Shown in pieces: positions 1 to 5,157 of a stretch of DNA of 5,157 nt. Each line of letters begins with the position of its first letter. Position 1 is the stretch's first letter. Source of the DNA: Actinomycetota bacterium (GTDB lineage: Bacteria > Actinomycetota > Acidimicrobiia > Acidimicrobiales > GCA-2861595); the NCBI GenBank assembly GCA_016781225.1, contig JADDQT010000166.1:1-5157 (forward strand), written 5' to 3'. The notes beneath the pieces are model-generated. The model was not told where the DNA came from. It was given only the letters and a program-made list of their open reading frames with translations, and did no database searches. Both the position numbers and the translations under genes were made by a program.

Positions 1-317
1 AGGGAGGCATCTGGTGTGTTGAGGTACTCATAGGCCTCGCCCGAGGCATCCACCCGTTCGGCATCAAGGCGCCAGAGCCGGGGCTCGGGTGGCCGGCGCA
101 GGAGGCCGAACTGGTAGGCCGCCACCACGCCGAGCGAGCCCATGGCTGACAGGACCAGCCCGGCAAGCCTCCGACGCTGTTCCAGGTAGTCGCCCGCGCC
201 TCTCCGCAGGGCATCGCTCACCTCCTCGGCGTCGGGGGTCGACTGGCGGCCGATGCCTCCCTTGCGCCCCCTTGCGTCGGAGGCGGAGGGCCCTGATGGT
301 CGCCGTCGAAGTCGCAT
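1..317 (-). CDS. Probable vitamin K epoxide reductase (VKOR) family membrane protein, N-terminal part, cut by the window edge
   Basis: The minus strand from the ATG at 317-315 is open to the window edge, giving 105 codons plus two bases. After a basic, low-complexity leader (about residues 1-40) comes a stretch reading DYLEQRRRLAGL, then one predicted membrane segment (about residues 47-67, with GSLGVVAAYQFGLL). A segment containing LDAERVDASGEAYEYLNTPDA follows near residues 83-103. From memory, this arrangement matches the N-terminus of actinobacterial proteins annotated as vitamin K epoxide reductase family, which are membrane thiol-redox or quinone-linked proteins. The diagnostic cysteines would lie beyond the edge, so the family call is a recollection of similarity, not a motif proof. 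The start is uncertain: the ATG at 317 has a weak purine-rich GAGAGTGAG upstream, while an in-frame ATG at 371 would add 18 residues. The gene follows the hemerythrin gene by 85 bases on the same strand and may share its transcript. Confidence 0.6.
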   Translation of the reverse strand, partial: MRLRRRPSGPSASDARGRKGGIGRQSTPDAEEVSDALRRGAGDYLEQRRRLAGLVLSAMGSLGVVAAYQFGLLRRPPEPRLWRLDAERVDASGEAYEYLNTPDAS

Positions 318-402
318 TGGTCTCACTCTCGATGTCCCTGGGCGGCTCGGCTCTCGTCCTGCTCGCCCCATGCTCGATGTCGTCGTTGTTAGCCCATTCC
401 CC

Positions 403-1089
403 TTAGCCCCGCCTCCGATAGCTATAGGTGGCCAACGGGGCCACGCAGCCGATGACTTCAACAGCTCTGACGCGGACGGTGACCCAGCCAGATGAGGGCG
501 TCCCCACCCGAGAGGGGCCCGCGGGGGTGACCGTAAGCTTTGACTGGTCTTCACCCCCTTGAGCCTTGCTGCGTACCTCTTTCCAGGCTCCGATCCGAGG
601 CCGGCCTGCGGCGCAGAGGCCCTGGAACCTGGAATCGGTCTCTCTTGCCCTTTCGACGAGCTCGGCCATGTCGAGCAGATCACCTTCATCAACCGCGGAA
701 CGGAACATGAGAAACAAGGCGCTCTCCTCTTGCTCCACGTGGTCACGGAGATCGCGCTGAAGATGAGCAAGCAGTATCTCCGCCTCATGATCGTTCGGGT
801 CAACCGCCTCGAGGCGCGCAAGGGTCTGCTTGAGCGCTTGGTGCTCCTCAACGGCGGAGTCGACCAGCTCGTCGCCTCCGGCCAACGCCGTTCGGATGGC
901 GGGATAGAGCACCTGCTCCTCGACGAAGAGGTGTGTCAGGAGCTCTGACACGAGGCAGGTGAGAGCCGCCTCGCGACCATCGCCTAAGGGTTTGGCCTTG
1001 ACGTCGTCAAAGAGGCGCTCGAGGACTCTGTGATCGAGGATGAGCACCTCGAGAACGTCGGATGATGGAACGTGCTCAGCAGTGGACAT
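403..1089 (-). CDS. Hemerythrin HHE cation-binding domain protein
   Basis: This 228-residue protein carries a four-helix HHE domain over about residues 13-155, which binds a non-haem di-iron centre (oxygen, NO or peroxide sensing or handling in characterised relatives; the role here is unknown). The ligand pattern is complete: His20 (LDHR), His53 and Glu57 (THLFVEEQ), His83 (EEHQALK), His117 and Glu121 (DHVEQEES). No signal peptide or membrane segment is visible, so it should be cytosolic. The start chosen is the ATG at 1089 because a strong AAGGAGG ends four bases before it. The in-frame ATG at 1104 overlaps that site and would add only MQGGS. After the domain comes an odd tail of about 70 residues, rich in Gly, Arg, Val and Ser, that I cannot match to anything. 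Members of this family are often shorter (under 200 residues). The gene lies 155 bases downstream of the MarP-like gene on the same strand. Confidence 0.9.
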   Translation of the reverse strand: MSTAEHVPSSDVLEVLILDHRVLERLFDDVKAKPLGDGREAALTCLVSELLTHLFVEEQVLYPAIRTALAGGDELVDSAVEEHQALKQTLARLEAVDPNDHEAEILLAHLQRDLRDHVEQEESALFLMFRSAVDEGDLLDMAELVERARETDSRFQGLCAAGRPRIGAWKEVRSKAQGGEDQSKLTVTPAGPSRVGTPSSGWVTVRVRAVEVIGCVAPLATYSYRRRG

Positions 1090-1093
1090 GCTG

Positions 1094-1100
1094 CCTCCTT
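1094..1100 (-). promoter_or_regulatory. Ribosome binding site of the hemerythrin gene
   Basis: AAGGAGG on the minus strand is a full-strength Shine-Dalgarno sequence, four bases before the ATG at 1089. It decides the start: the upstream in-frame ATG at 1104 runs into this site and has no comparable site of its own. The short spacing is slightly below the usual optimum but acceptable. Confidence 0.8.
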
Positions 1101-1120
1101 GCATCAGATGGGCGTGAAGG

Positions 1121-1135
1121 GGTGTGGGTCACACC
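1121..1135. repeat. Perfect 6-base inverted repeat upstream of the hemerythrin gene
   Basis: GGTGTG and CACACC are separated by three bases. The element lies 32-46 bases before the hemerythrin start. It could be a small operator, or a 5' leader hairpin if transcription starts upstream of it. There is no T-run, so it does not look like a terminator. A six-base stem can arise by chance in DNA of this composition. Confidence 0.35.
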
Positions 1136-1169
1136 ACTGCAAACCGGGGGGCGCTGCAGCACGCGGCCT

Positions 1170-1198
1170 CTTACAACCCCTACCCAAAGCACCGTCAG
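1170..1198 (-). promoter_or_regulatory. Candidate sigma70-type promoter for the hemerythrin gene
   Basis: On the minus strand, CTGACG (1198-1193) and TGTAAG (1175-1170) are separated by exactly 17 bases. Each matches the housekeeping consensus (TTGACA, TATAAT) at four of six positions. Transcription would begin near 1162, about 70 bases before the start codon, and the inverted repeat at 1121-1135 would fall in the leader. The match is by eye in a 155-base gap, and a chance occurrence is quite possible. Confidence 0.3.
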
Positions 1199-1244
1199 GT
1201 TGCCTGCCAGGCCTGTGATTGTCATCGCCCTGCAACGTGATGGC

Positions 1245-2408
1245 TCACCCAACGCATCCCGCAGTTGCGGTCGGCCGACGTGGAGCCCCGAGGACCGCCG
1301 TGAGTTCCTCGTCGGAGAGCGCATAGGCGGTTGCCGGGCGGTCTGGAGCGATGGCAAAAGCGACTCCGACCACGCGCCCGGTGCGGTCAGCGAGAGGCCC
1401 CCCGGAGTCACCAGGGCTGAGTCGAGAGGCCAGGACCAGAACTCGTCGACGCACCAGGTCGTCACCGTAGATGTCCCGCCCGAGTGCCCCCATTTCCCGC
1501 TCGATTCGGGCGGGAGACACGGCGACGCTTGTCTGTCCCCCAGGATGGCCGAACACTGCACCTTCCTCCTGGGCTGCGGCGACACCGAGGGGCAGCGGAG
1601 GAACCCCCAGTCCCGGTACCTGCACCAGCGCGAGGTCGCGGTTGTCATCGAAGAGGACGACCTGCCCCCTCAGGCGTCGGCTATCGCTCGTGATCACGAA
1701 TGGCCGCGGTATGCCGGCCACCACGTGGGCGTTGGTGACCACCGTGGTGGCGTCGGCTGCGAATCCGCTCCCGGTGATGCTCTGACCGCATGCGCGGCCC
1801 TCGAGACGCACGGTTGCCGCCGTCACGCTGTTGCGAACCTCAGCGGAAAGGACTGGAGAAGCGGGCAGGGGACCCGTGGCCGGGGAGCGGCGCAGCCCCT
1901 CGAAAACCTCCGGGAAGCCGGTACCGGCCACGAGTTGCTGCAACTCGGCCGTGGCGTCGGGCGGTGGGGGCGTGGCCTCGGCGATGACCCCAGCCAGCAG
2001 CGAGCTCCGCGCTTGGCGGGCGATGATCCCGGGAATCCGGTCGAGAACGGGGACGAGGAGCCAAACGAGCACTCCGACTCCGACCATGCCCATGGCCAAG
2101 CCGGCCAGCCGGTCGGTGGTTCGAGCCCCGCCCGGTGGAAGTGACCAATGGATGCGGTGCCCAAGGATCTGGCCAAACGCGGCAGGGAGACTCACGGCGG
2201 TGGCGAACACCACCGCAGTCACCACGAGCCTCATCAGCGCCCCGGCGTTCGGGAACAGCTCCACTGCCTGCGGGGCCAGTTGGGCGCCGACGAACAAGCC
2301 CGCCCCGCCACCAATCCATGAGCCGGCATTCGTGAGGAGGCCCATGCGATGACCACTAATTGCAGCAGCCACGGCGAAGGCGATGATGAGCAGGTCGAGG
2401 AGGTTCAT
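1245..2408 (-). CDS. marP: MarP-like membrane-anchored trypsin-type serine protease with CvpA domain
   Basis: This is a 387-residue protein, close to the 397 of Mycobacterium tuberculosis MarP (Rv3671c), a periplasmic protease needed for survival at acid pH and under oxidative stress. Residues 1-125 form a CvpA-like (colicin V production) domain with about four membrane helices (near 4-22, 28-48, 58-80 and 102-122). A Pro-rich linker (TPPPP, about 145-185) follows, then a chymotrypsin-fold domain outside the membrane (about 190-380). The catalytic triad is clear: His228 (TNAHVVAG), Asp258 (DNRDLALV) and Ser335 (SPGDSGGP), with GHPGGQ at 287-292. Cys207 and Cys385 are the only cysteines and correspond in place to the MarP disulfide that bridges the start and end of the protease domain. 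The start at 2408 gives the usual MNLLDLL opening, although no good Shine-Dalgarno site precedes it. It diverges from the csbD-like gene across a 302-base region. Confidence 0.9.
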   Translation of the reverse strand: MNLLDLLIIAFAVAAAISGHRMGLLTNAGSWIGGGAGLFVGAQLAPQAVELFPNAGALMRLVVTAVVFATAVSLPAAFGQILGHRIHWSLPPGGARTTDRLAGLAMGMVGVGVLVWLLVPVLDRIPGIIARQARSSLLAGVIAEATPPPPDATAELQQLVAGTGFPEVFEGLRRSPATGPLPASPVLSAEVRNSVTAATVRLEGRACGQSITGSGFAADATTVVTNAHVVAGIPRPFVITSDSRRLRGQVVLFDDNRDLALVQVPGLGVPPLPLGVAAAQEEGAVFGHPGGQTSVAVSPARIEREMGALGRDIYGDDLVRRRVLVLASRLSPGDSGGPLADRTGRVVGVAFAIAPDRPATAYALSDEELTAVLGAPRRPTATAGCVG

Positions 2409-2499
2409 GGAGCGACAGGGACGTTGCCCGCGGCGTACGCACAGCTCAGTCCGCTGCTCATCTCATCCGTCCTTCACTCGTCTGTGCTGCCTCCGTCAA

Positions 2500-2520
2500 G
2501 CGCTCCTCTCCATCGAGCGC
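2500..2520. repeat. Perfect 6-base inverted repeat in the divergent region
   Basis: GCGCTC (2500-2505) and GAGCGC (2515-2520) are perfect complements separated by nine bases. The element lies 92-112 bases before the MarP-like start and directly abuts the TTGACG -35-like hexamer of the minus strand, a position where a repressor could act. The arms are short and GC-rich, so chance cannot be excluded. Confidence 0.35.
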
Positions 2521-2623
2521 GACGGACCAGAGAAGAGAACGTTGCAGTTCAATGACAATGGCGGCCCCGTGCCCAAGGCAGGATCGATGCCGTCACAGAC
2601 CCGTAACCGGGCTGTATCGGTTT

Positions 2624-2651
2624 CTCGTCACCTTCGGGGAAAGGTCACGAG
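2624..2651. repeat. 11-base-arm inverted repeat or hairpin in the csbD-like leader
   Basis: The left arm CTCGTCACCTT (2624-2634) and right arm AAGGTCACGAG (2641-2651) pair at 10 of 11 positions around a six-base loop (CGGGGA). The only mismatch is a C opposite a C at the sixth position of each arm. The element ends 59 bases before the csbD-like ATG. As DNA it resembles a two-half-site operator. As RNA it would be a stable leader hairpin. No T-run follows, so it is not a standard intrinsic terminator. Confidence 0.6.
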
Positions 2652-2697
2652 TCGCGTTCACGCTTCCGAGAATGGAACCAAGCAGCCACCACAAGAG

Positions 2698-2706
2698 AAA
2701 GGGAGA
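2698..2706 (+). promoter_or_regulatory. Ribosome binding site of the CsbD-like gene
   Basis: AAAGGGAGA lies four bases before the ATG at 2711 and is the only purine-rich Shine-Dalgarno-like run near the candidate starts of this frame. It favours 2711 over the in-frame ATGs at 2552, 2558 and 2672. Confidence 0.6.
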
Positions 2707-2710
2707 CCCC

Positions 2711-2920
2711 ATGGGAAGCCTCGAGGACACAAAGGGCAAGGTGAAGCAGGCAGCCGGAGACCTCACCGACAACTCCGAGCTCAAGCGAGAAGGAGCGGCG
2801 CAGTCCGAGAAGGGGGAAGCGGAGGAGCAAGCAAGCGAGGCCCGCGCCGAGGCCGAGAGCCATGAGCTCAGCGCCGCCGAGAAGGAGCTGGACGAGCAGG
2901 CCGCACAGAAAGCCAGGTAA
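2711..2920 (+). CDS. CsbD-family small stress protein
   Basis: This small, highly charged protein of 69 residues opens with MGSLEDTKGKVKQAAGDLTD and continues with NSELKREGAAQSEKGEAE. That is the CsbD pattern, in which a repeated K-G-K/A-G-D type unit recurs across two short helices. CsbD proteins are stress-induced in many bacteria (under SigB in Bacillus subtilis), and their biochemical role is not established. The protein has 14 Glu and 14 Ala, one His, and no Cys, Trp, Tyr or Phe, so it is probably helical or disordered and soluble. The second half (about residues 40-69) is a Glu/Ala-rich stretch with less CsbD character. The start at 2711 is chosen for its Shine-Dalgarno run and the typical MGS opening. 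It is followed after 151 bases by the GH15 gene on the same strand, and an inverted repeat lies in its leader at 2624-2651. Confidence 0.85.
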   Translation: MGSLEDTKGKVKQAAGDLTDNSELKREGAAQSEKGEAEEQASEARAEAESHELSAAEKELDEQAAQKAR

Positions 2921-3071
2921 GGACCCTCAGGAAGGCTCACCCTTCGACAGGAAGACCCAGCTCGGCTCATCTGTGAGACGGTTCGCCCGAAGCTGGAGAA
3001 GGCCCCGCGGTGGTTCCAACGCAATGGCGTGCCCCGGAAACGGGAGTTGACGCAGATGGGATTCTCTTGCC

Positions 3072-4868
3072 ATGTCCAGACCCATCGAGGACTACGCTCT
3101 CATCGGCGACATGCAGACCGCCGCCCTCGTCGGGCGCGATGGCTCCGTCGACTGGCTCTGCCTTCCCCGCTTCGACTCCGGCGCCTGCTTCGCCGCCCTC
3201 CTCGGGTGTCGGGAACATGGCCGCTGGCTCGTGGCCCCTGCCGACGGGGCTAGCCGCACGTCACGTCGGTACTTGGGCGACAGCCTGGTCCTCGAGACGG
3301 AGATGGAGACCGACGCCGGCGTCGTCCGCCTGGTGGACTTCATGCCGCCGCGGGAGACCAGGCCCGACCTGGTCCGAGTGGTCGAAGGGGTGCGAGGACG
3401 GGTGCCCATGCGCATGGAGCTCGTCGTCCGCTTCGACTACGGCTCGGTCGTGCCATGGGTGCGTCGCCTGGATAGCGCGTTGTCCTTCGTGGCCGGCCCG
3501 GATGCCCTGGAGCTGAGGACGCCGGTTGACACCACGGGCGTGGGGCTGACGACCGTGGCCGAGTTCAGCATCGCAGCCGGCCAACAGGTGCCGTTCGTGT
3601 TGACCTGGCACCCGTCTCATCAGGCACCACCCGATCCCATCGACGCATTGACCGCCCGCTCGGACACCGAGGCTTGGTGGGCGAAGTGGAGTGATCTCTG
3701 TTCCTACGAGGAGGGCTGGTCCGAACAGGTACGGCGATCGCTGCTCACCCTCAAGGCGCTCACCTACGCTCCGAGCGGCGGCATCGTGGCCGCACCCACC
3801 ACCTCCTTGCCCGAGCAGGTGGGTGGGGTGCGCAACTGGGACTACCGCTTCTGCTGGCTGCGCGACGCCACCTTCACCCTGCAAGCGCTCATGACTGCCG
3901 GGTACGTCGCGGAAGCCAGGGCATGGCGGGACTGGCTGTTGCGGGCTGTGGCAGGGCAGCCCTCGGCCCTACAGATCATGTACGGGCCCGCCGGCGAGCG
4001 TCGCTTGCCAGAGCAGGAGCTGGAGTGGCTCCCCGGTTATGCGGGCTCCAAGCCGGTTCGCATTGGCAACGCGGCCAGTCGCCAACTCCAGCTCGACGTC
4101 TATGGCGAGGTCATGGACGCCATGCACCAGGCTCGGCGGGTCGGCATCGAGCCCAGCACCCCGGCGTGGCAGCTCCAGCGGGGCCTGCTCGACTTCCTGG
4201 AGTCTGCCTGGCACGAGCCAGACGAAGGCATCTGGGAGGTCCGAGGACCCCGCCGGCACTTCACCCACTCCAAGGTCATGGCCTGGGTGGCCATGGACCG
4301 AGCCGTCAAGGCGGTGGAGTGGTTGGGCCTCGACGGGCCCGCCGAGCGCTGGCGACGGCTGCGCCAGGACATTCACGACGAGGTGTGCCAGCGCGGATAC
4401 GACGCCGAACGCAAGACTTTCACGCAGTACTACGGGTCTCGGGAGCTCGACGCCAGCCTGCTCATGGCGCCGCTGGTCGGCTTCTTGCCGCCCCATGACG
4501 AGCGGGCGAGGGGGACGGTGGAGGCCATCCAGCGGGAGCTGTGCCACGACGGCTTCGTGCTCCGCTACCCGTCCGAGGGCCCCGGCCAGGTCGACGGGCT
4601 GCCGGCCGGCGAGGGCGCCTTCTTGGCCTGCACCTTCTGGCTGGCCGACAACCTCTGCCTCCTCGGCCGCCACGACGAGGCCCGATCCTTGTTCGAGCAG
4701 CTCCTCTCGGTGGCCAACGACGTCGGTCTTCTCGCCGAGGAATACGACCCGGTGAGTCGGCGGCTGGTGGGGAACTTCCCCCAGGCGTTCTCACATGTGG
4801 CAGTGGTGAATACCGCCCGCAACCTGTCCCGCGCTGCCCGCCTCACCGGACACCCGGTAAGAGAGTGA
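3072..4868 (+). CDS. Glycoside hydrolase family 15 protein (trehalase- or glucoamylase-like)
   Basis: This 598-residue protein has the two-part build of bacterial GH15 enzymes. An N-terminal trehalase-like beta domain (about 1-170) opens with IEDYALIGDMQTAALVGRDG and SVDWLCLPRFDS. An (alpha/alpha)6 barrel follows (about 215-590). Conserved barrel motifs are RNWDYRFCWLRDA (254-266), GIWEVRG (386-392) and GLLAEEYDP (552-560). By family analogy Glu389 is the likely general acid and Glu556 the general base of the inverting hydrolysis. Mycobacterial members of this group (Rv2402 type) are trehalases, while others act on maltose, starch or dextran, so the substrate is not settled by sequence alone. 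No signal peptide is seen, which fits a cytosolic enzyme acting on internal trehalose or glucan. The start at 3072 keeps the conserved N-terminus intact, although its Shine-Dalgarno site is weak. The stop lies two bases before the next start. Confidence 0.92.
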   Translation: MSRPIEDYALIGDMQTAALVGRDGSVDWLCLPRFDSGACFAALLGCREHGRWLVAPADGASRTSRRYLGDSLVLETEMETDAGVVRLVDFMPPRETRPDLVRVVEGVRGRVPMRMELVVRFDYGSVVPWVRRLDSALSFVAGPDALELRTPVDTTGVGLTTVAEFSIAAGQQVPFVLTWHPSHQAPPDPIDALTARSDTEAWWAKWSDLCSYEEGWSEQVRRSLLTLKALTYAPSGGIVAAPTTSLPEQVGGVRNWDYRFCWLRDATFTLQALMTAGYVAEARAWRDWLLRAVAGQPSALQIMYGPAGERRLPEQELEWLPGYAGSKPVRIGNAASRQLQLDVYGEVMDAMHQARRVGIEPSTPAWQLQRGLLDFLESAWHEPDEGIWEVRGPRRHFTHSKVMAWVAMDRAVKAVEWLGLDGPAERWRRLRQDIHDEVCQRGYDAERKTFTQYYGSRELDASLLMAPLVGFLPPHDERARGTVEAIQRELCHDGFVLRYPSEGPGQVDGLPAGEGAFLACTFWLADNLCLLGRHDEARSLFEQLLSVANDVGLLAEEYDPVSRRLVGNFPQAFSHVAVVNTARNLSRAARLTGHPVRE

Positions 4869-4870
4869 CG

Positions 4871-5157
4871 ATGCGGGCCCTCACCCTGGTGCCGGGTCGA
4901 GCCGGCTCAGCCGGACTCGAAGAAGTCGACGAGCCCCAAGCCGACGAGGGCGCTGTGCTTGTAGAAGGGTTGGCCGTCGGCGTCTGCGGCACCGACGCCG
5001 AGCTTGTGGCGGGCGCCTACGGGGAGGCTCCGCCTGGCTTCGATCGGCTGATAATCGGCCACGAGTCGCTGGGGCGGATCCTCGACGCCCCCGCGGCGAG
5101 CGGCCTGGAGCGGGGCGACCTCGTGGCGGGCATCGTGCGCCGCCCCGACCCTGTGCC
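4871..5157 (+). CDS. Glucose 1-dehydrogenase-like zinc-dependent MDR enzyme, N-terminal part, cut by the window edge
   Basis: The first 95 codons of a medium-chain dehydrogenase/reductase are visible, covering most of its GroES-like N-terminal domain. VCGTD (38-42) supplies the catalytic zinc ligand Cys39, and IIGHESLGRI (61-70) supplies His64 and Glu65. The segment YGEAPPG (50-56) followed by GDLVAGIVRRPDPV (82-95) resembles the glucose dehydrogenases of archaea such as Thermoplasma, Haloferax and Sulfolobus and their bacterial relatives, more than ordinary alcohol dehydrogenases. These oxidise glucose to gluconolactone with NAD(P). The cofactor-binding domain lies beyond the edge, so specificity cannot be read. 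The ATG is two bases after the stop of the GH15 gene, and only a weak GAGAG precedes it, so translation is probably coupled. A GH15 enzyme releasing glucose directly upstream supports the glucose dehydrogenase call. Confidence 0.85.
   Translation, partial: MRALTLVPGRAGSAGLEEVDEPQADEGAVLVEGLAVGVCGTDAELVAGAYGEAPPGFDRLIIGHESLGRILDAPAASGLERGDLVAGIVRRPDPV

Larger units (their letters stand above)
2409..2710. promoter_or_regulatory. Divergent upstream region between the MarP-like and CsbD-like genes
   Basis: No gene is supported in these 302 bases. Any promoters for the minus-strand protease and the plus-strand csbD-like gene should lie here, together with two inverted repeats (2500-2520 and 2624-2651). 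For the protease, the minus strand has a good -35-like TTGACG (2499-2494), but no acceptable -10 sequence lies 16-18 bases further on. For csbD I found no convincing sigma70 pair, nor a GTTT/GGGTAT stress-sigma pair at the normal spacing. The nearest is GTTT at 2620-2623 followed by a G-rich stretch at about 12 bases, which is too short. In-frame ATGs upstream of 2711 give a peptide without CsbD character, so that stretch is treated as leader. Confidence 0.6.

Noticed and set aside
328..381. Direct repeat of CTCGATGTC at 328-336 and 373-381
   Set aside because: It is only nine bases, found twice, with no further copies seen. Chance or local coding bias is the simpler reading.
476..534. Near-inverted repeat ACGGTGACCC / GGGTGACCGT with a GC-rich stem between
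   Set aside because: It lies inside the open hemerythrin reading frame, has a mismatch at its core, and short GC-rich complementarities are common here. It is kept only as background to the tail question.
559..948. Plus-strand open frame of 129 codons inside the hemerythrin gene
   Set aside because: It is the antisense shadow of the HHE domain, whose metal ligands are intact on the minus strand.
1062..2144. Long plus-strand open frame of 360 codons opposite the MarP-like gene
   Set aside because: It is antisense to a clearly identified protease, has no recognisable domain, is rich in Arg, Gly, His and Pro as expected of antisense frames in GC-rich DNA, and also overlaps the hemerythrin start and gap.
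2552..2710. N-terminal extension of the CsbD-like frame back to an ATG at 2552 or 2672
   Set aside because: The extra residues are basic and unlike CsbD, the inverted repeat sits inside them, and the Shine-Dalgarno run with the MGS opening supports 2711.
2931..2945. Small hairpin GAAGG/CCTTC just after the CsbD-like stop, as a terminator
   Set aside because: The stem is only five base pairs, with no T-run after it. The next gene could still be transcribed through it.
3047..3052. TTGACG as a -35 box for the GH15 gene
   Set aside because: A -10 box at normal spacing would fall on the start codon at 3072, and no TATAAT-like sequence is present there.
3969..4673. Minus-strand open frame of 234 codons inside the GH15 gene
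   Set aside because: It is antisense to the conserved catalytic domain, with no family resemblance and no upstream ribosome binding site of note.

Overview
The window is high-GC DNA with densely packed genes and long antisense open frames, typical of a GC-rich genome. The protein types, mainly a MarP-type membrane serine protease and an actinobacterial-style GH15 trehalase-like enzyme, suggest an actinobacterium. I cannot name the genus. No rRNA, tRNA, CRISPR array, insertion sequence or phage gene was found.

The left half (1-2408) is read on the minus strand. In order of transcription it holds a complete MarP-like protease (1245-2408), a hemerythrin HHE-domain protein (403-1089), and the start of a probable vitamin K epoxide reductase family membrane protein that runs off the left edge (1-317). 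The right half (2409-5157) is read on the plus strand. It holds a 302-base divergent upstream region with two inverted repeats, a small CsbD-like stress protein (2711-2920), a complete GH15 glycoside hydrolase (3072-4868), and the first 95 codons of a zinc-dependent glucose-dehydrogenase-like MDR enzyme (from 4871). The last two genes are two bases apart and almost certainly co-translated.

Two themes appear. The first is envelope and redox stress: MarP (acid and oxidative stress protease in mycobacteria), a di-iron hemerythrin, a probable thiol-redox membrane protein and CsbD. The second is a short sugar route. If the GH15 enzyme is a trehalase or another glucose-releasing enzyme, its product is the substrate of the neighbouring dehydrogenase, giving trehalose or glucan to glucose to gluconolactone. 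That link is inferred from gene order and family and has not been shown here.

Most of the window is recognisable. The items most worth a second look are the 11-base-arm inverted repeat in the csbD leader, the unexplained ~70-residue C-terminal tail of the hemerythrin protein, and the coupled GH15/glucose dehydrogenase pair. I see no convincing wholly new system.
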